DNA of 64,000 bases from Nocardioides rotundus (lineage in GTDB: Bacteria; Actinomycetota; Actinomycetes; Propionibacteriales; Nocardioidaceae): assembly GCF_019931675.1 (NCBI RefSeq), contig NZ_CP082922.1, positions 930,001 through 994,000 of the forward strand, given 5' to 3'. Positions 23,497 through 31,997 of the stretch are shown here, piece after piece. The notes beneath the pieces were generated by a model. The model had not been told where the DNA came from and made no database searches. It saw nothing but the letters and a program-made list of their open reading frames with translations. Position 1 is the stretch's first letter. Each line of letters opens with the position of its first letter. Made by a program: the position numbers and the translations under genes.

Positions 23497-23982
23497 TCAG
23501 CTGAAGGGGGCCAGGAGGGGGCGCAGCAGGCGGGCCAGCCGGTCCCGGTCGCGCGGCGAGAGGTCGGCGAGCAGCTCCGCCTCGGCGGCGAGCAGCGCCT
23601 CGAAGGCCCCGTCCACCGCCTCCTTGCCCTCGGGCGTGAGCCGCACGAGCACGCCGCGCCGGTCGTCGGGGTCGGGCAGTCGCTCGACCAGCCCGCGACC
23701 GGCCAGCCGGTCGACCCGGTTGGTCATGGTCCCGCTGGTCACCAGCGTCTCGCGCAGCAGCCGCCCGGGGGAGAGCTCGTACGGCGTCCCCGCGCGCCGC
23801 AGCGCCGCCAGCACGTCGAACTCCCAGGTCTCCATCCGGTGCTCGGTGAACGCGCGGCGGCGGGCCAGGTCCAGGTGGCGGGCGAGGCGGGTGATCCGGC
23901 TGAAGACCTCGACCGGCGCCAGGTCGAGGTCGGGGCGCTCGCGGGCCCAGGCCTCCACCAGCTCGTCGACGTCGTCCTGCAT
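23497..23982 (-). CDS. MarR family transcriptional regulator
   Basis: A 161-residue winged-helix protein. The recognition helix region is LLRETLVTSGTMTNRVDRLAGRG and the wing ERLPDPDDRRGVLVRLTPEG, both standard for MarR. Flanking helices form the dimer interface. The ATG at 23982 begins MQDDVDEL; longer frames run into the promoter region. The gene is divergent from a trans-aconitate methyltransferase gene, and two matching inverted repeats lie between them, so autoregulation and control of the divergent unit are likely. The ligand is unknown. Confidence 0.9.
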   Translation of the reverse strand: MQDDVDELVEAWARERPDLDLAPVEVFSRITRLARHLDLARRRAFTEHRMETWEFDVLAALRRAGTPYELSPGRLLRETLVTSGTMTNRVDRLAGRGLVERLPDPDDRRGVLVRLTPEGKEAVDGAFEALLAAEAELLADLSPRDRDRLARLLRPLLAPFS

Positions 23983-24008
23983 GACAGGCAGGGTAACGCC
24001 TTCAAGAA

Positions 24009-24022
24009 TCTTGACATCAAGA
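24009..24022. promoter_or_regulatory. MarR-type operator 1
   Basis: TCTTGA-CA-TCAAGA is a perfect inverted repeat with 2-bp spacer, 26 bp before the marR start. Confidence 0.7.
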
Positions 24023-24044
24023 GGAACTGCGAGCAGGGTTGAGT

Positions 24045-24062
24045 TATCTTGATGTCGAGATA
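24045..24062. promoter_or_regulatory. MarR-type operator 2
   Basis: TATCTTGA-TG-TCGAGATA repeats the same half-site with one mismatch, 38 bp centre to centre from operator 1 and just before the ribosome site of the methyltransferase gene. Confidence 0.7.
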
Positions 24063-24074
24063 GATGGAGGCGCC

Positions 24075-24869
24075 GTGCACACCTGGGACCCCGATCGCTA
24101 CCTGAGCCGGGCCGATGAGCGCGGCCGCCCCTTCCTCGACCTCCTCGCCCGCATCGGCGCGGAGGACCCACGGCTCGTCGTGGATCTCGGCTGCGGTCCC
24201 GGCAACCTCACCCGGCTCCTCTCCGAGCGCTGGCCGGAGGCACAGGTGACCGGCCTGGACAGCTCGCCGGAGATGGTGGAGCGCGCCCTGGCCGCCGGTG
24301 TCCAGGCCGAGTTCGGCGACCTCCGCGACTGGGCGCGCCCCGACCCGCTGGCCCTGCGCGAACCCATCGACGTCCTGATCTCCAACGCCACCCTCCAGTG
24401 GGTCCCCGAGCACCTCGATCTCCTGCCGGGCCTGCTCGACCGGGTCTCGCACGGCGGTTGGCTCGCCTTCCAGGTTCCGGGGAACTTCGACCAGCCCAGT
24501 CACACGATCCGGGACGAGCTCGCGGCGGAGGCGCCGTACTCCGAGCACACCGCGGGCGTGGCTGTGCCGTCCTCCCACGATCCGGAGACCTACCTGCGCG
24601 CGCTGCAGGCGACGGGGGCCGAGGCGGACGTGTGGGAGACGACGTACTTCCACGTGCTGCAGGGGGAGGACCCGGTCTTCGACTGGGTCTCCGGCACCGG
24701 CGCGCGGCCGACGCTGCAGGCGTTGCCGGACGGGCTGCGGGCACGCTTCGAGGAGGAGCTCAAGGTCCGGCTCCGGGCGGCCTACCCCGACGACGGGAAC
24801 GGTGTCGTGCTGCCGTTCCGCCGGATCTTCGCGGTCGCGCGCAAGGCGCCGGCGAGGGGGCGGGCATGA
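24075..24869 (+). CDS. tam: Trans-aconitate 2-methyltransferase-like SAM enzyme
   Basis: A 264-residue class I methyltransferase. It begins MHTWDPDRYLSRADERGRPF, close to the start of Tam proteins, then VVDLGCGPGNLTRLLSERWP (SAM motif I) and ISNATLQWVPEHLDLL. Tam methylates trans-aconitate, a spontaneous isomer of cis-aconitate that inhibits aconitase. The GTG at 24075 is preceded by GGAGG at 24066-24070, which decides the start over the earlier in-frame ATG that lies inside the operator. It is probably controlled by the divergent MarR protein and overlaps the VOC gene by 4 nt. Confidence 0.87.
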   Translation: MHTWDPDRYLSRADERGRPFLDLLARIGAEDPRLVVDLGCGPGNLTRLLSERWPEAQVTGLDSSPEMVERALAAGVQAEFGDLRDWARPDPLALREPIDVLISNATLQWVPEHLDLLPGLLDRVSHGGWLAFQVPGNFDQPSHTIRDELAAEAPYSEHTAGVAVPSSHDPETYLRALQATGAEADVWETTYFHVLQGEDPVFDWVSGTGARPTLQALPDGLRARFEEELKVRLRAAYPDDGNGVVLPFRRIFAVARKAPARGRA

Positions 24870-25243
24870 GGCTGCACCACGTCCAGGTGGCCTGCCCGCC
24901 CGGCGGCGAGGACGCCGCGCGCCGGTTCTACGCCGCCGCGCTCGGGATGACCGAGGTGGAGAAGCCGGTCGCGCTCCGCGGTCGCGGCGGCGTCTGGTTC
25001 CGGGGGTACGACGACTCCGGCGGCGTCTCAGCTGAGATCCACGTCGGCGTCGAGGAGCCCTTCGCGCCGGCCCGCAAGGCCCACCCGGCCCTCCTGGTGG
25101 ACGACCTGGACGCGACCGCGGAGCGGCTGCGCGCCGCCGGCTTCGAGGTCGACGACTCCCAGCGCGGCACCTTCCCGCCGTACCAGCGCCTGCACACACG
25201 CGACCCGCACGGGAACCGGGTCGAGATCCTGGCGGAACACTGA
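24866..25243 (+). CDS. VOC (glyoxalase-fold) family protein
   Basis: A 125-residue protein of the vicinal-oxygen-chelate superfamily: LHHVQVACPPG begins the first beta-alpha-beta-beta-beta unit, HPALLVDDLDATAERLRAAG the second, and the end HTRDPHGNRVEILAEH has the usual Glu ligand position. The N-terminal His and the final Glu are kept, so a metal site is possible. The reaction is unknown; such proteins may be glyoxalases, dioxygenases or resistance proteins. The ATG overlaps the stop of the methyltransferase gene (ATGA), so it shares the MarR-controlled transcript. Confidence 0.82.
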   Translation: MRLHHVQVACPPGGEDAARRFYAAALGMTEVEKPVALRGRGGVWFRGYDDSGGVSAEIHVGVEEPFAPARKAHPALLVDDLDATAERLRAAGFEVDDSQRGTFPPYQRLHTRDPHGNRVEILAEH

Positions 25244-25246
25244 AGG

Positions 25247-25260
25247 TTACCGATTGGTAA
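25247..25260. promoter_or_regulatory. Palindrome TTACC-N4-GGTAA over a -10 hexamer
   Basis: TTACC-GATT-GGTAA is a perfect inverted repeat overlapping the TAATGT hexamer (25258-25263) that sits 7 nt before the ATG at 25271. A repressor bound here would block transcription of the DUF4442-thrC unit. No cognate regulator is adjacent. Confidence 0.45.
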
Positions 25261-25270
25261 TGTCCGGCGC

Positions 25271-25744
25271 ATGCCGAACGTGCTCACCCTGTGGAGGACC
25301 ACCAGCCGCATCCCGGGCGGGAAGCGGGTCTTCTCCTTCGCCTTCAGCCGGATGGCGCCGTACTTCGCCACCATCCGCCCCCGCTTCACCGTGGTGGAGC
25401 CGAACCGCGCCGAGCTGGTGATCCGCAACCGCCGCCGGGTGCACAACCACATCGGCACGGTGCACGCGATCGCGTTGTGCAACGGGCTGGAGGCGGTCAT
25501 GGGCGCGCTGGCCGAGGCGAGCATCCCGGCCGACCGGCGCTGGATCCCCAAGGGGATGGAGGTCGCCTACACCGCCAAGGCGACCAGCGACATCACCTGC
25601 ATCGCCGAGACCGACCCGCAGCAGTGGACCTCCGACGACCCGGACCTGCCGGTGCGGGTGCGCGGCGTCCGGGAGGACGGTACGACGGTCGTCGAGGGCG
25701 TCATTAGGCTCTGGGTGACACCGAGGCGAGGGAGCGTGGAGTGA
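25271..25744 (+). CDS. DUF4442 hotdog-fold protein
   Basis: A 157-residue protein with the DUF4442 pattern: FSFAFSRMAPYFATIRPRF, RRRVHNHIGTVHAIALCNG (hotdog helix region) and ELVIRNR. The fold is that of acyl-CoA thioesterases, but an enzyme activity has not been shown for the family. Its end overlaps the GTG of the threonine synthase gene by 4 nt. The TAATGT hexamer 7 nt upstream of the ATG suggests a leaderless message under a palindromic operator. Confidence 0.82.
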   Translation: MPNVLTLWRTTSRIPGGKRVFSFAFSRMAPYFATIRPRFTVVEPNRAELVIRNRRRVHNHIGTVHAIALCNGLEAVMGALAEASIPADRRWIPKGMEVAYTAKATSDITCIAETDPQQWTSDDPDLPVRVRGVREDGTTVVEGVIRLWVTPRRGSVE

Positions 25745-26958
25745 CCGGCAGCCGGCTCAGCCATCTGGAGTGCTCACGGACCGGGGAGACCTACGACGCC
25801 GACCAGGTGCAGGGGCTGAGCCGGGTGGGGGCGCCGCTGCTGGCGCGCTACGACCTGGAGGCCGCCGCCGCGAGCACCGGCCCGCGGGAGATCGCCGGCC
25901 GTCGCCCCGACCTGTGGCGCTACCGCGAGGTGCTGCCGGTCCGTGAGGAGGCGAACGTGACCAGCCTCGGCGAGGGGATGACCCCGCTCGTCCCGCTGCC
26001 GGAGTACGGCGCCGCCATCGGGCTCCCGCGGCTGCTGATGAAGGACGAGGGACTGCTGCCGACCGGCACCTTCAAGTCCCGCGGCGCCGCCGTCGGCGTC
26101 TCCCGCGCCCGCGAGCTGGGCGTGCGCGCCGTGGCGATGCCGACCAACGGCAACGCCGGCGCCGCCTGGGCGGCCTACGCCACCCGCGCCGGGATGGACA
26201 GCCTGATCGTGATGCCCGAGGACGCGCCGCAGATCACCCGCCGCGAGTGCGTGGCCGCCGGCGCGGAGCTCTACCTGGTCGACGGCCTGATCAACCACGC
26301 CGGTGCCCTGGTCAAGGCCGCGGTGGCCGAGCGGGAGGGCTACCAGGACGTCTCGACCCTCAAGGAGCCCTACCGGATCGAGGGCAAGAAGACGATGGGC
26401 TACGAGCTCGCCGAGCAGCTCGGCTGGCGGCTGCCCGACGTCGTCCTCTACCCGGCCGGCGGCGGCGTCGGCCTGATCGGCATCCACAAGGCGATCCGGG
26501 AGATGCTCGCGATGGGCTGGGTCTCCGGCGAGATGCCGCGCCTGGTCGCGGTGCAGGCCGAGGGCTGCCAGCCGATCGTCAAGGCGTTCGAGACCGGCGC
26601 CGACGAGAGCGTCCTGGAAGAGGGCACGCACACCGTGGCGTTCGGGATCAACGTCCCCAAGGCGCTCGGCGACTTCCTGGTGCTCGACGCGGTCCGGGAC
26701 AGCGAGGGGACCGCCGTCGCGGTGCCGGACGAGGAGATCCTGGCGGGGGTGCGCCGCCTGGCCGCGGCCGAGGGCGCCTTCATCAGCCCCGAGGGCGCGG
26801 CATGCGTCGTGGCGGCCGCTCGGCTGCGCGAGGCGGGCTGGCTGGCCGAGGGCGACGAGGTGGTGGTGCTCAACACCGGCGCCGGTCTGGTCTACCCCTC
26901 GACCGTGCCGGTCGACGTACCGACCCTCCCGCGCGACGGGACGATCCCGCCCGGCTGA
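25741..26958 (+). CDS. thrC: Threonine synthase
   Basis: A 405-residue fold-type II PLP enzyme converting O-phosphohomoserine to threonine. It has the N-terminal LECSRTGETYDADQ segment, the PLP lysine in LPTGTFKSRGAAVG (about residue 110), the phosphate-binding glycine run in YPAGGGVGLIG, and GAGLVYPST near the end. Family relatives such as cysteine synthase are less likely given length and the GTFKSRG context. A GTG start overlaps the DUF4442 stop. It is not next to hom or thrB, so it may be a second, dispersed copy. The gene converges on gluD, with stops 1 bp apart. Confidence 0.88.
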   Translation: MTGSRLSHLECSRTGETYDADQVQGLSRVGAPLLARYDLEAAAASTGPREIAGRRPDLWRYREVLPVREEANVTSLGEGMTPLVPLPEYGAAIGLPRLLMKDEGLLPTGTFKSRGAAVGVSRARELGVRAVAMPTNGNAGAAWAAYATRAGMDSLIVMPEDAPQITRRECVAAGAELYLVDGLINHAGALVKAAVAEREGYQDVSTLKEPYRIEGKKTMGYELAEQLGWRLPDVVLYPAGGGVGLIGIHKAIREMLAMGWVSGEMPRLVAVQAEGCQPIVKAFETGADESVLEEGTHTVAFGINVPKALGDFLVLDAVRDSEGTAVAVPDEEILAGVRRLAAAEGAFISPEGAACVVAAARLREAGWLAEGDEVVVLNTGAGLVYPSTVPVDVPTLPRDGTIPPG

Positions 26959-26961
26959 GCC

Positions 26962-27819
26962 TCACGCCTGCGTGGGCGCCGCCGCGACGTTGCTGACCTC
27001 GAGGATCCTCCGCTCGCCGACGTAGCGCCGCTGCACCCAGGTCGCCAGGCCGGTCAGCAGCAGGTTCACCGCGATGTAGATGCCGGCGAAGACCAGGACG
27101 GTGGCGACCTGGTTGTCGAAGCGCTGGTAGATCGGCCGGATCAGCGCGGTGAGCCCCGGCGCGACGATGTAGTAGCCGAGGCTGGTGTCCTTCAGCGCCA
27201 CGATGCACTGGCTGATGATCGCCGGGATCATGATCTTCACCGCCTGCGGCAGCAGGATCAGCGTGGTGACCTGGGTCTTGCGCAGGCCGATGGCGTACGC
27301 CGCCTCCGCCTGGCCGCGGGGCACCGCCAGGATGCCGGCGCGGAACACCTCCGCGAGCACGGCGCCGTTGTAGAGCATCAGCGCCACGATCACCGACCAG
27401 TAGGCGCGGGAGTCCACGTCGCTGACCCGGTTGAAGATCGCGTAGAACGCCAGGATCATCAGCATCAGCACGGGGACGGCGCGGAAGAACTCCACCACCA
27501 GCCAGCACACCCAGCGGATGGCGCGGTGGTCCGAGAGCTTCCCGACGCCGAAGATCACCCCGAAGACGACCGCGGCGACCACCGCCAGGCCGGCCATCTG
27601 CAGGGTCTGGAGCAGCCCGTCGACCAGGATCGCCTCGACGTAGGCGGGGGTGACGTAGACCTCCCACTTGTCGTAGCCGAGGTGGCCGCCGGCGGCCAGT
27701 CGCCAGATCGCGAACGCGATGACGGCGACGAGCAGCACCGTGCCGACGACGGTGTAGACCCGGTGCCGGGCGCGGGTGCGCGGCCCGGGTGCGTCGAAGA
27801 GGACCCCGCCGGCGCTCAT
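26962..27819 (-). CDS. gluD: Amino-acid ABC transporter permease (GluD-like)
   Basis: A 285-residue integral membrane permease of the HisM/GlnP family. After a cytoplasmic N-terminus come five to six helices and the coupling loop AEAAYAIGLRKTQVTTLILLP that touches the ATPase (EAA motif). It begins MSAGGVLFDAPG at 27819, overlapping the stop of gluC (ATGA). With GluC it forms the membrane channel of a glutamate-type uptake system; specificity for glutamate is inferred from the gene order (A-B-C-D) and size. Confidence 0.9.
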   Translation of the reverse strand: MSAGGVLFDAPGPRTRARHRVYTVVGTVLLVAVIAFAIWRLAAGGHLGYDKWEVYVTPAYVEAILVDGLLQTLQMAGLAVVAAVVFGVIFGVGKLSDHRAIRWVCWLVVEFFRAVPVLMLMILAFYAIFNRVSDVDSRAYWSVIVALMLYNGAVLAEVFRAGILAVPRGQAEAAYAIGLRKTQVTTLILLPQAVKIMIPAIISQCIVALKDTSLGYYIVAPGLTALIRPIYQRFDNQVATVLVFAGIYIAVNLLLTGLATWVQRRYVGERRILEVSNVAAAPTQA

Positions 27820-28499
27820 GCGATCCTCCAGCGGCGCTCCAGGAGCATGGAGACGGCCGAGAGCAGCTCGACCAGGATGACGTAGCCGAGGGCGAAGGCG
27901 ATGAAGATCCACCAGCGGTCGGTGGTGTACTCGTTGGTGAACGAGCGCATCCGGGAGACCGCCTCGGCGACCCCGAAGACGGCGGCCACCGAGGTGTTCT
28001 TCAGCTGCGCGATCAGGGTGCTCGCCAGGGGAGGTACGGCGGCCCGCACGGCCTGCGGCAGCACCACCTCGCGCAGCACCCCGCCGAAGGGGAGCCCGAT
28101 CGCCCGCGCCGCCTCCGCCTGGCCCAGCGGCACTGCGTTCACCCCGCTGCGCAGCGCCTCGCAGACGAACGCCGCGGAGTAGAGGCCCAGCGAGACCACC
28201 GCCGAGGCGAAGAAGGAGTTGAGGTCGAAGCCGGCGACGGTGACGTCGAGCCAGTTGAACCGCAGCCCGATCTTGGGCCCGGCGACGGCGAAGAACATGA
28301 AGACGAGCAGCAGCGGGGTGTTGCGCACCACGGTGACGTAGGTGGCCGCGGCCCGGCGCAGCACCGCGACCGGCCCGACCCGCATCGAGACCAGCAGCAG
28401 CCCCAGCAGCAGCGAGAGCACCGCGCTGAAGAGGAAGATCAGCACGGTGTAGCCGAACGCGCGCAGCACCTGATCGAAGTTCTCCAGGACGGTGTCCAT
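27816..28499 (-). CDS. gluC: Amino-acid ABC transporter permease (GluC-like)
   Basis: A 227-residue permease with the EAA motif AEAARAIGLPFGGVLREVVLP (near residue 130) and the typical LRSGVNAVP stretch just before it. It begins MDTVLENFDQVLRAF. An 80-bp gap containing a 14-bp hairpin separates it from gluB, while it overlaps gluD, so gluC and gluD are tightly coupled. Confidence 0.92.
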   Translation of the reverse strand: MDTVLENFDQVLRAFGYTVLIFLFSAVLSLLLGLLLVSMRVGPVAVLRRAAATYVTVVRNTPLLLVFMFFAVAGPKIGLRFNWLDVTVAGFDLNSFFASAVVSLGLYSAAFVCEALRSGVNAVPLGQAEAARAIGLPFGGVLREVVLPQAVRAAVPPLASTLIAQLKNTSVAAVFGVAEAVSRMRSFTNEYTTDRWWIFIAFALGYVILVELLSAVSMLLERRWRIA

Positions 28500-28538
28500 G
28501 CGTGGGTCCTCCTCTCGGTTCAGTCAGTCGGCGTGGCA

Positions 28539-28571
28539 GTGCCGGGGCGGTCTGCGCGACCGCCCCGGCAC
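28539..28571 (-). terminator. Intercistronic 14-bp hairpin between gluB and gluC
   Basis: Arms 28539-28552 and 28558-28571 (core GCCGGGGCGGTC/GACCGCCCCGGC) pair perfectly around a 5-nt loop. Its place between the binding-protein and permease genes suggests partial termination or 3'-end protection that raises the binding protein relative to the permeases. Confidence 0.65.
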
Positions 28572-28579
28572 CGGGGTGA

Positions 28580-29479
28580 TCAGGACTCGCAGGAGTCCAT
28601 CTCGGGGAACTCCGGCGTCTCCACGCCCGAGGGGCCGAGCGTGGACTCGAAGGCCTCAGCCCACTGGCCGTCCTCGTTGGCCTGGGTGAGCGTGTCCACG
28701 ATCCACTGGCACATCTCCGGGTTGTCCTTGTTGTAGCCGACGCCGATCCGCTCCTCGGAGAACGGCTCGCCGACCACCTTGAGCTCGCCCTCGTTCTCCG
28801 CGGCGAGCCCGGCGAGGATGGAGCCGTCGGTGGACACCGCGTCCACGCCGCCGCTCATCAGCCGGTCGACGCAGTCGGTGTAGCTGTCCAGGGGCACGCC
28901 CTTCATGCCCTCGGCCTCGATGTTCTCCAGCGAGGTGGAGCCGGAGGCGGCGCACACCCGCTTGCCCTGGAGGTCCTCGGTGCTCTCGACGTCGCTGTCG
29001 GCGGGCACGAGCAGCTGCTGGCCGGTGACCATGTAGGGGCCGGCCTGGCCGACCAGCTGGCGCCGCTCGTCGGTGATGGAGTACGTCGCCAGCACCAGGT
29101 CGACGGTCCCGTCCTGCAGGAACGGCTCGCGGTTGTCGGAGATGGTCTCCACCCACTCCACCTTGGAGGTGTCCTCCGGGTCGATGCCGAGGCTGGCCAC
29201 CAGGATCTTGGCCATCTCGATGTCGAAGCCGGTCGGGACGTCGGAGGCGGCGTCCTTGTAGCCCAGCCCGGGCTGGTCGTACTTCACGCCGACCTTGATC
29301 TTGCCCGCGTCGGCCAGCTCCTTCATCTTGGTCCCGTCGTCGAACTGCGAGGCGGCGTCCTCCTTGACCTCGACGTCGGGGCCGTCCCCGGCGCTGCCGC
29401 CGCCGGCGTCCCCGCAGGCGGCCAGGGCGAGCATCAACCCCGTGGTCGCCATCGCGGCGACGGTGCTCCTGACTCTCAT
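28580..29479 (-). CDS. gluB: Amino-acid ABC transporter substrate-binding lipoprotein (GluB-like)
   Basis: A 299-residue lipoprotein: signal peptide ending LMLALAAC (lipobox, Cys22), then a type II periplasmic-binding fold with IKVGVKYDQPGLGYKD, GFDIEMAKILVASLG, WVETISDNREPFLQDG, and DLVLATYSITDERRQ, the segments that bind the amino acid alpha-carboxylate and amino groups. It sits on the outer face of the membrane and delivers substrate to GluCD. The pattern fits glutamate/glutamine/aspartate-binding proteins. Confidence 0.92.
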   Translation of the reverse strand: MRVRSTVAAMATTGLMLALAACGDAGGGSAGDGPDVEVKEDAASQFDDGTKMKELADAGKIKVGVKYDQPGLGYKDAASDVPTGFDIEMAKILVASLGIDPEDTSKVEWVETISDNREPFLQDGTVDLVLATYSITDERRQLVGQAGPYMVTGQQLLVPADSDVESTEDLQGKRVCAASGSTSLENIEAEGMKGVPLDSYTDCVDRLMSGGVDAVSTDGSILAGLAAENEGELKVVGEPFSEERIGVGYNKDNPEMCQWIVDTLTQANEDGQWAEAFESTLGPSGVETPEFPEMDSCES

Positions 29480-29536
29480 CTCATCTCCCTGATTCCGGCC
29501 ACGGTGCGCGGCCTGTGGTGGTGGGTGGTTGGCTCG

Positions 29537-30313
29537 TCAGTGCTGCAGGATCTTGCTGAGGAAGTCGCGGGCGCGCTCCGAGCGCGGGTTGCCGAAGAAC
29601 TCCTCGGGGGTGTTCTCCTCCACGATCGCGCCGTCGGACATGAAGACCACCCGGTGTGCCGCCGTACGCGCGAAGCCCATCTCGTGGGTGACCACGACCA
29701 TGGTCATGCCCTGCTCGGCGAGCTCGACCATCACGTCGAGGACCTCCTTGATCATCTCCGGGTCCAGCGCCGAGGTCGGCTCGTCGAAGAGCATCACCTT
29801 CGGGTCCATCGCCAGGGCGCGGGCGATCGCCACCCGCTGCTGCTGGCCGCCGGAGAGCTGGGCGGGGTACTTCTCCGCCTGGTGGCCCACGCCGACCCGG
29901 TCGAGCAGCCGGCGCGCCTCGGTCTCCGCGTCCGCCCGGCTCAGCCCGCGCACCTTGATCGGGCCGAGGGTGACGTTCTCCAGGACGGTCTTGTGCGCGA
30001 ACAGGTTGAAGCTCTGGAAGACCATGCCGACGTCCGCGCGCAGCCGGGCCAGCTCCTTGCCCTCCTGGGGGAGCTCCTCGCCGTCGATGGTGATCGAGCC
30101 GTCGTCGATCGGCTCCAGCCGGTTGATCGTGCGGCACAGCGTGGACTTGCCCGAGCCGGACGGGCCGATGACTACCACGACCTCGCCGCGGTGGACGGTC
30201 AGATCGATGTCCTTGAGGGCGTGCAGCGAGCCGAAGTGCTTGTTCACGTCGCTGAGGACGACCAGGGGCTCGCCCGTGGGACGCGCGGCGGGCTCGGCGG
30301 CAGGGACCGTCAT
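29537..30313 (-). CDS. gluA: Amino-acid ABC transporter ATP-binding protein (GluA-like)
   Basis: A 258-residue ATPase with Walker [20 protein letters not shown], signature [15 protein letters not shown], Walker [15 protein letters not shown] and switch His in [12 protein letters not shown]. It powers GluBCD uptake from the cytoplasmic side. The ATG at 30313 is preceded on its strand by TAGGGT at 30326-30321 with a 7-nt gap, so the mRNA is probably leaderless. A CRP/GlxR-like site lies just upstream. Confidence 0.94.
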   Translation of the reverse strand: MTVPAAEPAARPTGEPLVVLSDVNKHFGSLHALKDIDLTVHRGEVVVVIGPSGSGKSTLCRTINRLEPIDDGSITIDGEELPQEGKELARLRADVGMVFQSFNLFAHKTVLENVTLGPIKVRGLSRADAETEARRLLDRVGVGHQAEKYPAQLSGGQQQRVAIARALAMDPKVMLFDEPTSALDPEMIKEVLDVMVELAEQGMTMVVVTHEMGFARTAAHRVVFMSDGAIVEENTPEEFFGNPRSERARDFLSKILQH

Positions 30314-30320
30314 GGGCCGG

Positions 30321-30326
30321 ACCCTA
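30321..30326 (-). promoter_or_regulatory. -10 hexamer TAGGGT of the glu operon, leaderless type
   Basis: TAGGGT on the minus strand ends 7 nt before the gluA ATG. Confidence 0.55.
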
Positions 30327-30335
30327 TCGGTGGAG

Positions 30336-30351
30336 TGTGACCTGGGCCACG
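30336..30351. promoter_or_regulatory. Candidate CRP/GlxR-type site upstream of gluA
   Basis: TGTGA-CCTGGG-CCACG differs from GTGA-N6-TCAC at one core base. It lies 10-25 bp upstream of the -10 hexamer, over the -35 region. The glu operon of Corynebacterium glutamicum is recalled as a GlxR target. Confidence 0.35.
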
Positions 30352-30387
30352 CAACCGGGCCGGTCGTGTCGCGGTTGTGACCTGCGC

Positions 30388-31368
30388 TCAGCCGACCTGG
30401 TTGACCAGGGCCTGCGACTCGGCGACCACCACGGGCTGGGTGAAGCTCGAGGACAGGGGGTCGATGTCGCCCTGCGGGGTGCCGTTGAAGGACCAGGTCA
30501 GCGTCCACTGCGTGTCCGCGGTGACCTCGGAGGTGCCCGCGCGGTCGAAGGCGAGAGTGCACTCGCTGCTCGCCCCCTGGCTCCACTCCACGCCGGTGCC
30601 CTCGCACGGCACCGCGCCGGCGTTGGTGGCGGAGAAGGTCACGTCGGAGAGGGTGGCGTCCACGGTCACGCTGTTCTGACCGGCCGTCGCGGTGACCGAG
30701 CCCTCCTGGGTCGGGTCGGAGAGCCAGAACCAGGTGTCCATGTTCACCAGGGTGTCGAAGGGCCCCGACGCGTCGGGGTTGTACTCGAACTCCGGCTCGG
30801 GCACCTCCATGGCCTCCTGGGCGGCCATCAGCAGGATCTCCGGCGGCACCGGGGGCGTCGGCGGCGTCTCGCCCGGCCTGACGAAGGCCCCGTCGTAGCG
30901 GGCGAAGTAGTCCTCGACGTAGGCGTCGAACTCCGCCGGGCTCATGTCGGGGACCCAGGAGTTCGAACAACCGGGGAAGTACCAGTAGCCGCCCTCCGGC
31001 CCGAGGTCCTTGTACTTCTCGTAGCCCTCGAAGGGCTTCCAGTCGCCGTTCTCCGCCTCGCGGCTGCCCTGGCCGTTGATCGTCCCGTCCTTGACGCCCT
31101 GGAAGTACTCCTTGCCGGTCCAGCCCTGGTACCAGACGCACGGCGTCGGGACCCGCACCGTGGTGCTCCCACCGGTGGACCCGGCGCTGCCGCCGCGGAC
31201 CAGCGAGCCGGTCACGGTCACGGTCACGTTGCCGCCCTCGGTCTCCACGCAGCCCACGGCCGCGCCACCGCAGTCCGCGGCCGTGGCCGGGGCGGTCATC
31301 GACCCGAGAAGGACGAGACCCCCGGCGGCGCAGGTGGTCGCCAGGGTCGCGAACAGGGCTCTCAACAT
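30388..31368 (-). CDS. Secreted protein of unknown function
   Basis: A 326-residue exported protein: signal peptide [17 protein letters not shown] through a likely AxA cleavage at SMTAPATAA. The mature part is rich in Trp, Tyr and acidic residues, with [28 protein letters not shown] and an [14 protein letters not shown] stretch, then a predicted beta-rich C-terminal half. Four cysteines ([12 protein letters not shown], and later ones) may form disulfides. I do not recognise a family. The ATG at 31368 overlaps the stop of the upstream lipoprotein gene, so the two are co-translated and may act together at the cell surface. Confidence 0.6.
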   Translation of the reverse strand: MLRALFATLATTCAAGGLVLLGSMTAPATAADCGGAAVGCVETEGGNVTVTVTGSLVRGGSAGSTGGSTTVRVPTPCVWYQGWTGKEYFQGVKDGTINGQGSREAENGDWKPFEGYEKYKDLGPEGGYWYFPGCSNSWVPDMSPAEFDAYVEDYFARYDGAFVRPGETPPTPPVPPEILLMAAQEAMEVPEPEFEYNPDASGPFDTLVNMDTWFWLSDPTQEGSVTATAGQNSVTVDATLSDVTFSATNAGAVPCEGTGVEWSQGASSECTLAFDRAGTSEVTADTQWTLTWSFNGTPQGDIDPLSSSFTQPVVVAESQALVNQVG

Positions 31369-31997
31369 TGCTTCTGCTCCTCGGTGTCGTATTGCGCCAC
31401 CCGCCAGGTGCCTCCCGCGGAGGTGAGCACCACCCGGGCGGCGAGGCGGCTCGGGCCGGTGATCGGCTCGGGGGTTCCGTTGCGGACCAGCTCGAGGTCG
31501 CTGCCGTCGATGCACAGGTCCAGCGTGGCGGCCTCGGCGCTGCTGCCGCCCCAGTCGGCCTGGATGTCGGCCGTGCCCCGGTAGCGGATGTCGTTGCTGG
31601 TCAGGTAGTTCACCGTCGTCTGCATGGTGGCGAGCATGGCGTCGGTGGCGTTGTCGGTCACCAGCGTGTTCGGCTCGGCCGTGCGGCTCAGCTGCCGCAT
31701 CCCGCGCTCGTAGTCGACGTACGCCGCGAGCGCGCCCTGCTGGTTCTCGTCCTCGGTCTCGGGGAGGTCGAGCTCCAGGCCCACCTCGGGGTACGACGTC
31801 GCGAGCTCGCCGTCGTCGGCGGCCGCGTCCCCGCCGCCACCGGCCGCCTCGGCGGAGGCTCCACCGTCGGCGGACTCGCTGGAGCCGGGGATGTCGACGG
31901 TCTCCTGTGCCGGGTCGTCGGAGGAGCAGGCGGTCGCCCCGAGGAGCAGGACCAGGCCCAGCACGGGCGCGACCGGGCCGCGCGGCACACGGCGCAT
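31362..31997 (-). CDS. Lipoprotein of unknown function
   Basis: A 211-residue lipoprotein: signal peptide ending LLLGATAC (Cys24), an Ala/Gly/Ser/Asp-rich spacer to about residue 65, then a globular domain with [16 protein letters not shown] and a C-terminal half of probable NTF2-like or cystatin-like topology ending [18 protein letters not shown]. The domain layout (helix, then beta-sheet with [12 protein letters not shown]) resembles small NTF2-like lipoproteins, which is inference. Two cysteines near the end could bridge. It is translationally coupled to the secreted protein gene that follows. Confidence 0.6.
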   Translation of the reverse strand: MRRVPRGPVAPVLGLVLLLGATACSSDDPAQETVDIPGSSESADGGASAEAAGGGGDAAADDGELATSYPEVGLELDLPETEDENQQGALAAYVDYERGMRQLSRTAEPNTLVTDNATDAMLATMQTTVNYLTSNDIRYRGTADIQADWGGSSAEAATLDLCIDGSDLELVRNGTPEPITGPSRLAARVVLTSAGGTWRVAQYDTEEQKQC

